A stretch of DNA of 64,000 bases from Pythium myriotylum (Eukaryota > Oomycota > Peronosporomycetes > Pythiales > Pythiaceae): positions 2,728,001-2,792,000 of the forward strand of contig JALJCQ010000015.1 of assembly GCA_023091665.1 (NCBI GenBank), given 5' to 3'. Made by a program: the position numbers and the translations under genes. Shown piece by piece: positions 31,101 to 41,778 of the stretch (position 1 is the stretch's first letter; each line of letters opens with the position of its first letter). The notes beneath the pieces are model-generated. The model had not been told where the DNA came from. It saw only the letters and a program-made list of their open reading frames with translations, and searched no databases.

Positions 31101-33055
31101 TCCGAAGTCGAATTGTGAAGACGAAGGCAAGACACAAACTTATCAGCATAAGCACTGAGCGCAGCACAACCCTCTTCGGTCTTGGACAACTGGAGGATAT
31201 CTGGTGCATTTTTCACCCAAAGGAGGGCATGAACGTGTGGTGAACCTCGATGCTGGAATTCAATGCGCCAGAAAAAGTCAATGATTTCACCTAGTGGCTT
31301 CTCTTCACCGCACAAAATGTGCCGAAAGAACGCACGAAACCTTCGATGAAAATGCCGTGCAGCGATGTCGGGGTTCTCGTTTAGATACTTTCGCTTTTGG
31401 GCGGGACTCAGAGAGCCAGCTTGCTGCAAGGTTAGAGATGGAGCGCAGGCTCGATAGAAGTCTGGCCATACAGTATCAGCAGCACTTCGCGTCACGAAAA
31501 ACGTAGGCCATGGCGTCTCCATCACGGGATTCCCTATCATACTCATCAAATCGTCCCGGACGTTAGCCCAGTAAAGTCCAGTCCCTCGAACAGACCGAAA
31601 GAATGGTCTTAAATCTCTGAGATAGCGAGCGATGTCGTGACGCTGAAGTCGAGGAGCTTGTGTTCCGACCGATTGGTGACTCTCTCCATTAAGTTGATCC
31701 AGTATGTTTCCTTCGTCAATGACGTCACTATTCGATGACAATGGAGAGTGGTGAATCTGACGCAGCAGCCCATCAATTTGTCTCCGTTGGATCAAGTTGA
31801 GACAGTAGAACTTAAACGTTGGATGACGTATGAACCGCCTGTCATGCCACACCATAAGATGCGAGCAGTACTCGGCTAGCTTGTACTGATGGCGACGGTT
31901 TTCAACGCTTAGAATCGGATGGAAACCACCCAAGCCGTGGGGGAAAAGTGTTGGAAAGCAGCACTGAATCAGCAGTTTTGTCGTGTATTCATTCATCGGT
32001 TGATCGGAAGCCGGCATTAGGAAAGCCTCGTCTTCAAGTTGCCCATCAAGTGCCTGACGAATACTGTCTTCTTCTCGCTCGGTGGTTGGGTTGTGTTCAA
32101 GTACAAACGTCTCGTTAAATCCATCATCGACTGTCAAATCGCTGTCTTCAACGTCTTGGAGTTGATTTACGTCAGGATCATCTATAGCAAGCTCGACAGT
32201 AGGGACATCTATGTCGTTTGGAATTGACGATAGTACGTCTTCATCGATCACAACGTTCGAATAGATTGGATTATTTCGGATGAGCCATTGTAGCGCTTCG
32301 CGAAGTAGCCACAGACGAACGTTGTAGTAAGATTGTGTTGACGTGCTGCCTTTCTTTCTAAGGCGGATGACACCACATCGATCAACTGGACGTGGCAGTT
32401 TTGTCACAACATCGTATGCGTTGTTCCAGAAGTTAATCGAGTTCCCTTTTGATGCTGACTGTCCAAAATGCCCCAGACAAAACCACGTTTTGAAACAGAT
32501 GCCCAAACCAATCATTCGCGCCTCCATGTGGTTCAGCGTTGCCAAGCATGTTGGGACCTCAGTGATCGTGAATCCGCTTGCGCGACTGAACTTTGGAACT
32601 TCACGTTTTGCGAGCGCGTTGTTACATCGAAGGCAAACACAAACAAACTCACAGTTGTTGCTTTTTGTGATACCTGCTGGTATGAGCCCACGTTCAACAC
32701 CTTGTTGTGTCTCAACCGACAGAAGCTCAAAACGTGGGTCGGTCGGTGTGTATCGAATGGTCTTCGTGTTGCTCGGTTCAACGAGCTCTCCGCACACAGA
32801 ACAAACTTTGGAAAGCGGTGAGTCGATTTCTGCATAAAAGCGTTCTTCGTCCTTTGCACCATTTGTTTTTGTCGTAGGGAAGTTTTGATTTACAGCATTG
32901 CGTTTGAGCGTCTTCGTGATCTCATCAAGCCTGTTACGTGATGCAGCCGATTCCAGAACAGAACTGCTCTGCGCCAGTGATTGCCTAGCCTTTTTGTAGT
33001 GTCTTGCCGAGGCGAGTCGAGCTTCTTTTGCCTCATCATCCTCGTACTGTCGCTT
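28163..33055 (-). pseudogene. Helitron RepHel protein (HUH replication initiator plus PIF1-like helicase), interrupted
   Basis: A single reading frame runs from 33055 to 28163, broken only by a TGA at 30416-30418. The N-terminal part has a charged helix (EARLASARHYKKARQ) and a CSVCGE zinc-finger-like motif. The Rep domain follows, with the HUH motif in RGSPHVHALLWV (near 31232) and the tyrosine motif EYTAAYVSK (near 30740). After the stop comes the helicase: Walker A SGEGGTGKTW, Walker B LVIVDEFSV, FTGDPCQLGP, then TIHKVQGQT and AYVVLSRVRE. Known function: nicking and rolling-circle transfer by Rep, unwinding by the helicase. The frame opens after a TAG at 33056 and has no ATG near its start; an ATG at 33081 lies in a shifted frame. 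So the N terminus is damaged too, or begins in an undetected exon. The second half could start at its own ATG (30403), but a natural split is unlikely for this family. Confidence 0.85.
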
Positions 33056-33388
33056 CTACTTCTTGAACACACCATGGGGTCTCTGAAGTTGTTGGACACG
33101 ACTTGAAATAGTCCGATTCATCCTTGTTAACAAACCAAAGAGATGTGATTGTGAACATGAAGATTGCAGGTGTTCTGATCTATACCGAGAACGACACGAT
33201 ACGGAACTTCAAGGAAAACGCTGGCAGAATTATTTTAAACGTGTACTACAACATGTTAGAAGAGGCTCGACATGTTCAAGTTTAAATTTGAACTTACGAA
33301 AATACGGGTTTGCGATGTATTATCAAGCAATAACATTCATGGAACTGAAAGAAACAATAGGTCCCTACCATCCTTCACCCACCACGCC

Positions 33389-33880
33389 TCACATCTTACT
33401 CGACTCCTTAAGCTTACGCTTCCCCTTTGCCTGCCGCTCTTCGGGCTCGGTCTTTGTCAGGAACCGAGCTTGGATGGATCCTTGGGAGATCCCACGAAAC
33501 AGCTGTAGACTGTGCACACCTTGAATGACGTACGAGCGGCCAGGCAGATAGTCGGCACCACTTGGATGGTCGATGGTCTGTTTGCGGGACTTCCATACCG
33601 ACAAGCAAAAAACGTACTTGGCTCGGATACTGTCATCGAACTGATCAAGTAGCTCTTTACGCTGATCGAAGTCATTGAGTTGGTTCTTCTCAATCATGTC
33701 GATATGCCAGCACGATTCGAACTCTTGCACGCCAAGTACGCTCATGTCCAGAGTTACCTTTATATCCTTCGAAGGTGTGTCGTTAGTGATGAATGCCACA
33801 ATGTCGCGCGGACGGTAGAATGTCCTCTGTGACGTCGCGACGTGCAACGCATACTCTTGCTTCAGCTCTTCGAGGCTCAT
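33389..33880 (-). CDS. Small OB-fold-like protein, possible ssDNA-binding accessory (ORF 1)
   Basis: 163 aa from the ATG at 33880 (MSLEELKQEYALHVATSQ). The C-terminal half shows an alternating strand pattern (AKYVFCLSVWKS, then LPGRSYVIQGVHSLQLFRG and ISQGSIQARFL). This resembles the last strands of OB folds in telomere-end or replication proteins, where a GD/PG turn leads into a V-x-G-V-x-x-L-x-x-F-x-G strand. The neighbouring ORF at 34512 has the same pattern, so they look like distant paralogs. It lies on the Helitron strand, 5' of RepHel. Some Helitrons in plants carry RPA-like OB genes; the link here is inference. It ends in a basic tail (KGKRKLKESSKM). It may be a host fragment instead. 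Confidence 0.4.
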   Translation of the reverse strand: MSLEELKQEYALHVATSQRTFYRPRDIVAFITNDTPSKDIKVTLDMSVLGVQEFESCWHIDMIEKNQLNDFDQRKELLDQFDDSIRAKYVFCLSVWKSRKQTIDHPSGADYLPGRSYVIQGVHSLQLFRGISQGSIQARFLTKTEPEERQAKGKRKLKESSKM

Positions 33881-33972
33881 TGTCGAGTGAGCAGGTTGGA
33901 AAACACAAACGCGGCTTCTGATGCCGTCTCGGGCTTCATACTATCGATGTTCATCCGGATAAGGTTGCCAGT

Positions 33973-34347
33973 TGCCTCGTCACACTCCCACAACGTCCAT
34001 ACCTACACTACTCGTCTCGTGATGTGCTGCCTACTATTGAACGCGTCGATCTCGCGGAGCTGCCGCTGCCCGCTACCTGCTGCCCGCTGCCTGCTGCCCG
34101 CTGTTGGTGTAGTTGTCTGTTCTCCCGAGACAGAACGCGACACACGACGGTCGCCACGCTAGTCGCTCGGTGTCGACGGTCCAGTGCTCTCAACTTCAAC
34201 GGGGATCTCCCCTTACTGTGTCGTCTGGCGTTAGCGAGCGGCTGCCTCGTCACACTCCCACAACGTCCATACCTACACTACTCGTCTCGTGATGTGCTTC
34301 TGTGTAGCCTGGTGTTAGCGAGCGGCTGCCTCGTCACACTCCCACAA
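33973..34347 (+). repeat. 56-bp direct repeat with a third partial copy
   Basis: The same 56 nt (starting TGCCTCGTCACACTCCCACA) occur at 33973-34028 and 34243-34298. The first ~20 nt recur at 34327-34347, there together with the preceding TTAGCGAGCGG. A short CTGCCCGCTAC/CTGCTGCC tandem lies between them (34065-34100). The repeats separate the two OB-like ORFs. Confidence 0.8.
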
Positions 34348-34511
34348 GACCCATCACGGCTGTTTTTGTAATTTTTCCCGATGATATTCTGATCGTTGTT
34401 AGTAGGAATCGGCGTTCTATCACTCCAACTTCCATTTAACGATAGTGGAAATACCAATGGAGGTAATAGGAATCGTGTTGGTCAAAACGACAATGCTGTA
34501 ACGCTCTCCAG

Positions 34512-35003
34512 TCAGATATGGAATACAGAGTTGGACGTGGCACGTCCAAGACAAACGCCACGATTTATGATGAGCTTGCTGACACTTGCTGCGAGCAGCA
34601 CCGATCCTGGAACGAAATCCTCGAGTCTACTGGCGCCAACGATGTTGAGTTTGAACACGTATCGGCTTTGAAGATCATCAGGGAGTAGACTGAGAGCTGT
34701 AACAATCCGTGCAACGTCCCTCATCAGCGCGCTAGAGTCGATTAGAGTCACACACAATCCTCCGTCTCCAGGAAGAGAGCAAACGTCGACGACACACATA
34801 ACGATGTTCACTGGAGGACAGGCCTGATGGTCGTACATCTGAATATAGTCTCGCAGACTGGCAACTTTCTGAAAGCGCGGAAGCCGGCGATCCATGGTCT
34901 TCGATCGAGGATTCTCAAATGATAATGTAGGCTGCGACCTGGGTGCTGGGCAAGGCGCGATAACTTTAAAGAGAAAGGAGACTTGAGCAGCTGCATCGCC
35001 CAT
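34512..35003 (-). CDS. Small OB-fold-like protein, possible ssDNA-binding accessory (ORF 2)
   Basis: 163 aa from the ATG at 35003 (MGDAAAQVSF); a second candidate ATG is at 34895. Predicted strands NIVMCVVDVCSLP and GGLCVTLIDSSALM, then a helix, then SRYVFKLNIVGAS and VPGSVLLAASVSKLIINRG resemble an OB fold. The order recalls POT1/telomere-binding OB domains (G..V...VT..D.S, final PG...V...KL). It has the same strand as ORF 1 and RepHel. No zinc finger, signal peptide or membrane segment is seen. The two ORFs could be exons of one two-OB-fold gene, but I found no convincing splice pair across the ~630-bp gap. The assignment is weak and rests on pattern only. Confidence 0.35.
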   Translation of the reverse strand: MGDAAAQVSFLFKVIAPCPAPRSQPTLSFENPRSKTMDRRLPRFQKVASLRDYIQMYDHQACPPVNIVMCVVDVCSLPGDGGLCVTLIDSSALMRDVARIVTALSLLPDDLQSRYVFKLNIVGASRLEDFVPGSVLLAASVSKLIINRGVCLGRATSNSVFHI

Positions 35004-35271
35004 CTCACATTGAACTACGTGCACAAACGCCACCGTATTCTGCCGAAGGCACTAGTGCCCACACTCGTCGCCCCGTCAGCAACCAGATAAATGTTGACCC
35101 TGTAACAGACATAGACACTGTTGTGATCGTAAAGTGTAACAAAGCGCTGATGTAGCCGACTGCAACTCGTCAGGATGATCACGGATAGGCAACAACTCTC
35201 AAAATAAGAACTCTCAAAGTACCCATTCCTCACAACTGAATTTGGAGCCAACGAATCGGGCGTGAGAAAAC

Positions 35272-36125
35272 ATGGACGAGAATAACACAATCGTTATCAA
35301 CGACTCCGACGAGCCGGATGTCGAACTCGAAGAGAAAGAATCATCCTCCGAGATGCTGAAGACAGACGTGCAGCTTACATTGCGCCCCCCCAAGGGAAAA
35401 CGATCACCCACACACCACGAGTTCACCAGCGTCAACGAAACCGAAACGAGGCTTTTCCTCTTTCTCATGCGGTGGTCAAACTACGACATCAAACGCGTTG
35501 CTTTCGCGTGGCAGATTTGTTCGAGCACAATGGCCATTCAACGTAGTCCACCTCCGAACCAACTTTAATCCAGACGGCATCATGCTTCCACGGTCTCAAA
35601 CTTTTGGGAGCTGTGGGTGCGACTCTATTTGTCGCCACCACACATGCCGCAACGCTCGGCTTGGTATCTTCTGCTCTGCTAACTGCTGCCCATATCGCGG
35701 CGACTGCGGAAACGGGCTGCTTGAATCGAGTAGTGTCGTCCTTGCCAAAGACACGGAGTTGCAAATCTACACAGTTCTAGCGACAAAATCGATACCACGA
35801 GGCACTGTGATAGGCGAGTATCACGCTTGACCGACCGAGCAAAGATCGCGTTCGGAACCGCGGCTACAAACTAATGATGCGCGAAGGTCCAAAAGGTTGT
35901 GGTATCTGGCGTGTCTGCATAGACGCTGAGACGTTTGGTGGTCTCATGAGATTTGTGAATCACTCCTGTCGGCCATCAGCGGCGTTTCATGAAGTTGCAA
36001 ACGGTTCAATACACGTAATCGCAGTCGTCACCCTGCGTGACATCCAGGCTGGCGAAGAGGTCACTGCCGACTATGGAAGTAGCCTCTGGTTTGTGTGTCG
36101 CTGCGGAAAGGATAACTGGTGTTAA
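35272..36125 (+). pseudogene. SET-domain (lysine methyltransferase-like) gene, frameshifted
   Basis: Starts at the ATG at 35272 (MDENNTIVINDSDEPD, acidic). The coding signal moves to another frame near 35500, giving a Cys-rich pre-SET-like region (CGCDSICRHHTC, FCSANCCPYRGDCGNG) and the first SET strand (VLATKSIPRGTVIGEY). It shifts again near 35825, where the SET core resumes: RFVNHSCRPSAAF, GEEVTADYG, then a post-SET CRCGKDNWC up to the stop at 36125. The NHSC and YG elements, the S-adenosylmethionine and lysine-channel motifs of the family, are present. At least two frame disruptions are needed and no introns explain them. SET genes often travel among oomycete repeats; its own mobility is not shown. 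Confidence 0.7.
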
Positions 36126-36479
36126 TGTCATCTCCAGCATCTCTCCGACCCTTGACCTCAGCGTGCCAACTCGATTCGCTTTGCCTAATGATACTCTGAA
36201 ACGTTTCGCTTTAGCCAACCGTTTGCTTTTGATTGGGAATGTATTGGGTCCCTTCTGCACTGGACCTTGCTTTTAATGGACACTTGGAGGATGTATCAAG
36301 TTCTTTGTCAACCTGCGTAACATACTCTGATGATACAGTCAAGATATCCAGGTCGTTCTGAGTTGCTCATTCTCTGGACACTTTGTCCAATATCTTCTCG
36401 TCTGCACACAAACCGCCGTTCCTAAGATACTCTGTTATGCTGCAGAGATTCTCCAATTCAGATCGTTACGAGTTTTATT

Positions 36480-36902
36480 ATTTGTTTTGGACGTTGGCGT
36501 CTTCTCATGTGCACACAACCGCCGAGTGTGACTGCTGTTCGAACTGAATTAACGCCGAGTGTGACTACTTTTCGAACTGTAGTACATTTACTAAGTACGA
36601 CTATGGGAACTGTACTAAGTTATACTAAGTACGATAGTTCTTATCGATAGCCGGTTACTTTGCGTTTCGCCTCAGTGTATGAGACACTGCGCACATAAAA
36701 GATCCGTTTTACTTGAAGAAAAGAACTTTCGTATTTAATCGAAATTATCTTAAAGACTGTATTGCTGTTACACCTTCTTTTGAACAAAGAACAAAATTCA
36801 CGTCAGAACGTGTAATTTTAAGTGTACTGAAATTACGAAAAAGCTCTCATTTTCACCTGTTGTGATCAGCTCGAGGGATTAAAGACGCCTCGTCCCAACA
36901 GG
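36480..36902. repeat. LTR-like AT-rich region with tandem motif
   Basis: Contains a ~33-bp tandem pair around CGCCGAGTGTGACT (36521 and 36554), repeated ACTAAGTACGA motifs, and a right edge ending CCCAACA at 36902. This looks like a decayed LTR, but no partner or internal region is recognised, so the limits are uncertain. Confidence 0.25.
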
Positions 36903-38509
36903 AAGAACACAGAAGAACGTTTTTATTCTACAAAGTACGGCTTTTATAGAGAGGGAAATTTGTGAGTGACATCCGAGGTTACGATCCGTTTTCATTATAA
37001 AGGGCATCGCCCAATAAATAGCGTTCAATACAAGCGAGAGCTAGGACGGAAGTGCCTTCGTCCGCTAGCTCTCTGGTCTTGGACGGAGACTCACTCGATC
37101 CCAGACAGGACTCTTCACAATATCCACACCAATATGACGTGCGCCAGGTGACTAGCGCAAAATATGAAATGTCTTGGACTCTAGGGGGCCCAGAATCCTC
37201 AGCAGAGATTTTGAGGGGGCTCGACTCCTGCACACACCAAGCGTCCGCTAGCCTACCAGCCAAACGCACGCGCAATGTCCACTAAGGCACACCGACACTA
37301 AGGCAAGCTTACCCGTTGTTGCTGCCACGCGTCCTTCCTGGAGCTTGAGCTGAAGACGGGGAGGGTTGAAGAGGAAAACCGAAGTCTCTTAAAAGGGGGC
37401 TAGCCCCTTAGAGAGCAAGCGGGGCTGGTATTCAACGATCCTACCTGCTTTTGGGAATAGATCTAGTATCTACCTACCTTTGAGTAGTTCCGTGCACGCT
37501 CCGTAATCGGGGTTTGCTTTGTATTATACAACAGATTGACAGAGTTCCACAGTAAGCTTGGCCAGAATTGTCATCCACCGCAAACGACACCAAGTTAAAC
37601 CCATTGCGAGTTACCTGAGGTCAAGCCGTCGCCACATCGGGGAGTGCCACGTACGCTTCATGATCGACCGGCGCGTCTGTCGCCTTGGTGTCCTTTTCAT
37701 TTTTGTGAATGATCAGCATTCGAGAACGAAGGAGAAGCGCGGCAAAGGTGGTGGCACCGTCAACCCTCCAGTAAGATATACCGCAGTTATGTTGAAAAAG
37801 AAGGGCCATCTCCACCGTCCTCTCGCCCATTAGAACTGCCAACGCGACGGGACGCCGAGACAATGTGCTTGACCCTTTCCGAGTGGCGACGTCACCAACG
37901 CTCTGTTTGGAGATTCTCGGGGGGATCGGGAGGCCCATCCATATCATACCCATGCCTCTGCGATGTAAGCAAATACGCCTGTAATCTCTGCTTCATCCCA
38001 CTAACGCCGAACACGAACAAGAATTGACCAGGAAGCGCTCGCAGACCCGGGGTCCGACGCCAACCGCTACTGTGACGCCCGACTGTAATCGAAGCCCCTG
38101 CTCTACCCAAGGCACGGGTGCCGCTCTGGCGTAGTTGGATACACCGACAACAATTACAGGGTAAAGGAACGAGTTGAGTCGCATCCACGTGCAGTGGATA
38201 TTTAGCCACCCTCAACAGACGCCGAATCATCGCCTTCGACGTTGTTGCAATTAGAAGCGGATTGATGGGTGATCCAACATCAAGTTTCGGAGAACCCGTA
38301 GCAGCGACGTCAGCGCCGAACCAAAAAGCGACCAGATCATCGACCTCTGTGAAGTCAGGACCCTTCCGACATGATTTCCGATGAGAATGGCTACGTCACC
38401 GTGAAAGTTCGAGTTTGGATTCCAAGAGAGGCCGTTGTGGTCGATAGATGTGACTGTTCGCCTCGTGGCACGGAATTCCTGTGGCATTGACTTCTTGAAG
38501 TGAGCTCTG
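36903..38509. other. Repeat-derived region without a supportable gene
   Basis: About 1.6 kb. It has a bulged hairpin at 37036-37073 (GAGAGCTAG paired with CTAGCTCTC). Minus-strand open stretches at 37621-38595 have no recognisable domain and are not called. Confidence 0.4.
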
Positions 38510-40050
38510 TAGATTCCGAACCGACCACTACATCGCTTTCTCGCCATTTCTACTTGATGTATCCGATGTCGACGGTGAATACGACTTTGAAACACACAAA
38601 TTCAAGGCTCCTTTCGTCCAGAAGGAGGACGCCTATCCACGAAGGTCACTGGTTCCATTTCGCCTGGCGATGGCTTTCGAGCCCTGGCGTGGATCTCTCC
38701 TGATGTACTGGGCGTCGGTCGAGAGAGAAGGGCACATCAACTCCAGCAAATTACGGGCAACGCTTTCATATGAGACGACATGCATTTGAAGGTATCATAT
38801 CTTCGATTGCCTTCGCCAAAGCAAGTGACTTAAGCGACCCATGCTATCCGTTTATTCATCGATGGATTCAATGAAAGGCGAGCGACGTGTGTGTCGCCAG
38901 GGATGTAATTGACCGTAGATGAACCCATGAGCGCCTGAAAAGGGAGTGAAGCCAAGTACACGCATGATGGGCTGCCTCATAAGACCAAGATCGCACGCAA
39001 ACCTGAGGGAAAGGGCACTGAATTGAAATCAATCGCTGACGGGACAGTGAAGATGGCCTTTCAGATAGAGAGACGGCCTTGTGAAGACTGCGGGATCGTA
39101 GTAAAAAACTTTTCGCAATGGTTGAAGAGCGCACCAGAACGAGGGGCATTCAAGGTGCTAGAGAGTAACACCAGTTTCGGTCGGCCGATTTACGCGTTGT
39201 GCTGGTCAGATCGAAAACCGAAGATGATCATTTCAAATCGCGGAACGACTTTCAGCGGTACCCCGAGCGTCCGTGTCCGGCATTGCCTTGTCGTTCGATA
39301 TGGCGAGGTCGAAACACATCGTTACGAGAAAACTATCTCTCGTCTGCAGATGATCGAGCTCTTCTTCTCAAAGTTTTCAATCGACGTTCATAACCATTTG
39401 AGACAGGGTTCGCTTGCCATCGAGCAAGAATGATCCACGAAGAGCTGGGTGCCGCGGCTCTTCGGCACATTGCTGGGTATGAATGTTGTGGAAGCTTATC
39501 TAGCATGTCGATACGTAGCTGTGTACGATTCCGGGGTTCCTTCCAACGTGATGGAATTTCAAGAAAGCTCGCACACCGCCTTATTTTCAACGACTACATA
39601 CGAGAGATGCTGCGACGAACCCAAAGAGTCGATGGTGGTGATGATGATCCGCACAGTGAGGTGAGCACTTTCGCCGAACCACGCTTTTGAGTCTGGACCC
39701 ATTATGTCTTAGCAGGCCGCAGACGAGGTGAAATCTCCCTGCGATCTACCGCAATACACTGCTAGAAGGCAGGCTGCTGGGTGTGCCCAGCGTGTATGCG
39801 GTATCTGCGAAGTCAAGGTTTCCTTTTATTGTGTGACGTGCTCGAACGTACCAGCAGGGACGTTCTTCACGTTGTGCGGGCCGAAAACGCAGCAAAACTG
39901 TTACAATGTGCACCTCGCCGCCGCTTCCAAGCGACTCATTTCTGCACAAAATGTTCACCATATGGTTTTGCATACAAACTTGCATACAAACTATCTCAGG
40001 GTGGGTGCACCGGTATGACTGTAGCCATGCTACCGGTACGCTTTTGCCCT
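38510..40050 (+). pseudogene. piggyBac-like transposase remnant (family 1)
   Basis: Pieces of one transposase can be followed in order through several frames. Near 38780 there is FHMRRHAFEGIISSIAF. Near 38835-38900 there is LFIDGFNERRA and the first catalytic-aspartate box LTVDEPMSA (38909), with an in-frame TAA just before it and a TGA just after it. At 38960 follow LPHKTKIARKPEGKGTELK, then ALCWSDRKPKMIISNRG (39195), YEKTISRLQMIELFFSKF (39330) and LFGTLLGMNVVEAYLACRY (39455). A C-terminal zinc-ribbon reads CGICEVKVSFYCVTC and FFTLCGPKTQQNC (39805-39905). This is the DDE_Tnp_1_7 (piggyBac) architecture with cut-and-paste function at TTAA. There are many frameshifts and stops and no terminal repeats were recognised, so it is long dead. 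Confidence 0.75.
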
Positions 40051-40262
40051 AGAGACTAGACATTGTAGTTGCGACTAACCTCAAGGGCTCAAGCGAGTGA
40101 CTGGGGTACTCTGTCCTTACGATCGGATGGTTTTTAGCCCTACTCCCAATGTCAAACTGACGGCCAGTCACACACGATATCGGCAACTCCGACTTCGACA
40201 AGATTCGAACCCGCAACCTCCAGATCAAATGAGCGGTCGCAAAACCACTGCGCCATCCTTAG
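40050..40262 (-). repeat. tRNA-derived SINE (minus strand)
   Basis: The first ~75 nt on the minus strand resemble a tRNA. They have an A box TGGCGCAGTGG (complement of 40245-40255) and a B box GGTTCGAATC (complement of 40202-40211), the two internal RNA polymerase III promoter boxes. The anticodon stem has a mismatch and the acceptor arms do not close, so it is not a working tRNA. A non-tRNA body follows. The 3' limit is approximate. Confidence 0.5.
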
Positions 40263-41030
40263 CAGTACTGATTTGGCTGGTGCTGATATAGGTTTATTAC
40301 CCATCGAAGTAATCCTGATGTCAGAGACTGTGAAAACTCGATCCACCAGTAGTAGGCTGCTAGCGGCTGGCACGTGGTGTTCACTTTGACTGCAGCAAGA
40401 TACCTCCGACAAAGATCCTTGCACCTCCTTTTGACGGACTTGAAGGGCTTTGTCCCGATTGACTTTGCTGCGCCATCGTAGAACAGCGTCTTCTGGCATT
40501 TGTAATTTCGTTTGTTTCTACCAATCATCAATTATCAGTAAATTTTGCTAAAAAAAGCAACATTGTTTTTGCTTTTTCTCGCCCATCAGCGAGAGGACTC
40601 TAAATCTACAGAGCAAAAGGGTAATTTACAGAAACTGGGTGCGCTGCACAGAAAAGAGGGACAATACACGGAGAGCGATCCATATCCACACGCGGTGTGC
40701 CAAGGAGTACAGAGATACTAGGCCTGTTTTGGGAGTAACGCGATTTGATTAGCTGTTGGTTTTGTTGTGGGGTGCGATTGGCTACTACGTCCCTGAGGAA
40801 CTGGTCTCCAAGCCATTCTTGGACGGGGCAGAGCACATCCCGGTCAGGTCAACGCCGTTCCCTTCAATCGTAGTGTGCCGTGCTGATATTTCAAACGAAG
40901 ATGGTTGGTTTCAAAGAGAACCGCTGCTGCTCGGTCTCTCTTCGGCAGGCTCAGCACCCAAAGAGGAATCAAATCCTGTGCTACAATCCCGAAAACAGAA
41001 GCAAACAAGATGAAATGTCGTTAGCATACT
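40263..41030. other. No supportable gene
   Basis: About 770 bp, AT-rich around 40530-40620, with only short frames on both strands and no motif recognised. Confidence 0.4.
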
Positions 41031-41778
41031 GTGGAAGGCACTATCGATATGCACGGATGTGGTAGAGGTGCAAGGCTTTTTAGATTCGCAAAAATGTCGT
41101 CTTGTTCAGAAAGCCAGTTCGAATGTTGTACTGCATGCATCCCAAACGTTGACCGACACCTTATGCACTACATCTTGATGCGTTACATCTCAAGTAAACG
41201 CAAGGAGCGTTGTGCTACCAGCAGCTGCAGTCAGTCCTCTTTTGGTTCTCCTGCTTCGTGCTATCCAGCACTCTGGTGTCACTCAGATATTTCAACACAG
41301 CGCTCACGTAACGCCGCCAGCATCTCCCACCAACAGGAAAGTCAACTTGCTAATGAAGCGCTCTGTACGTGAGAAAACCGAGAAGGGACTCAAGCCAAGC
41401 CAAATCCTAAACGACCTCATCGATTCTCTCAACCTGATGGAGGTGGAAGGTCTGTCATCCAAAGGCCAATCACAGTCGATGTCGCACTGTCGGAATCACC
41501 TTTGCAACAACAATTTCATCGACGAGATGGGAGACTTGGTGAACTGCCACCGCTTTAGTCTTTCATCGCCGCTGTCGGCATCGGAGCTGCTAGTTTCGTT
41601 CGCTGGTGAAGATCTGCCAGATTCGGCCTCCGTGTTTGAGAGAAGAACACCAGCGAACGAAGATTGTTCCGATGTTGCAGCTGATTTTGACCTCTCAGTT
41701 GCCTCCCTGGGTGTTAGAACACCTATTGCTCGTGAAGCGACCACTTCCGAGTCACAAGAAGCCCATTCAACCTCGTAG
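41031..41778 (+). pseudogene. Possible MULE-type transposase N-terminal remnant
   Basis: An open stretch at 41212-41778 contains KTEKGLKPSQILNDL and HLCNNNFIDEMGDLV. This pattern (G.KP..I...L, later N.D.IDEM.D) is found in the N-terminal part of Mutator-like transposases of oomycetes. The preceding segment has a Cys/His-rich stretch (FECCTACIPNVDRH) that could be the remains of a FLYWCH-type finger. No catalytic DDE region or terminal repeats are seen. The assignment is tentative. Confidence 0.25.

Noticed and set aside
37621..38595. Three overlapping minus-strand ORFs of 110-114 aa
   Set aside because: No recognisable domain, mutually inconsistent frames and non-ATG starts; not supported as genes.
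40185..40262. A functional tRNA gene on the minus strand
   Set aside because: A and B boxes are present but the anticodon and acceptor stems do not pair properly; better explained as a SINE head.
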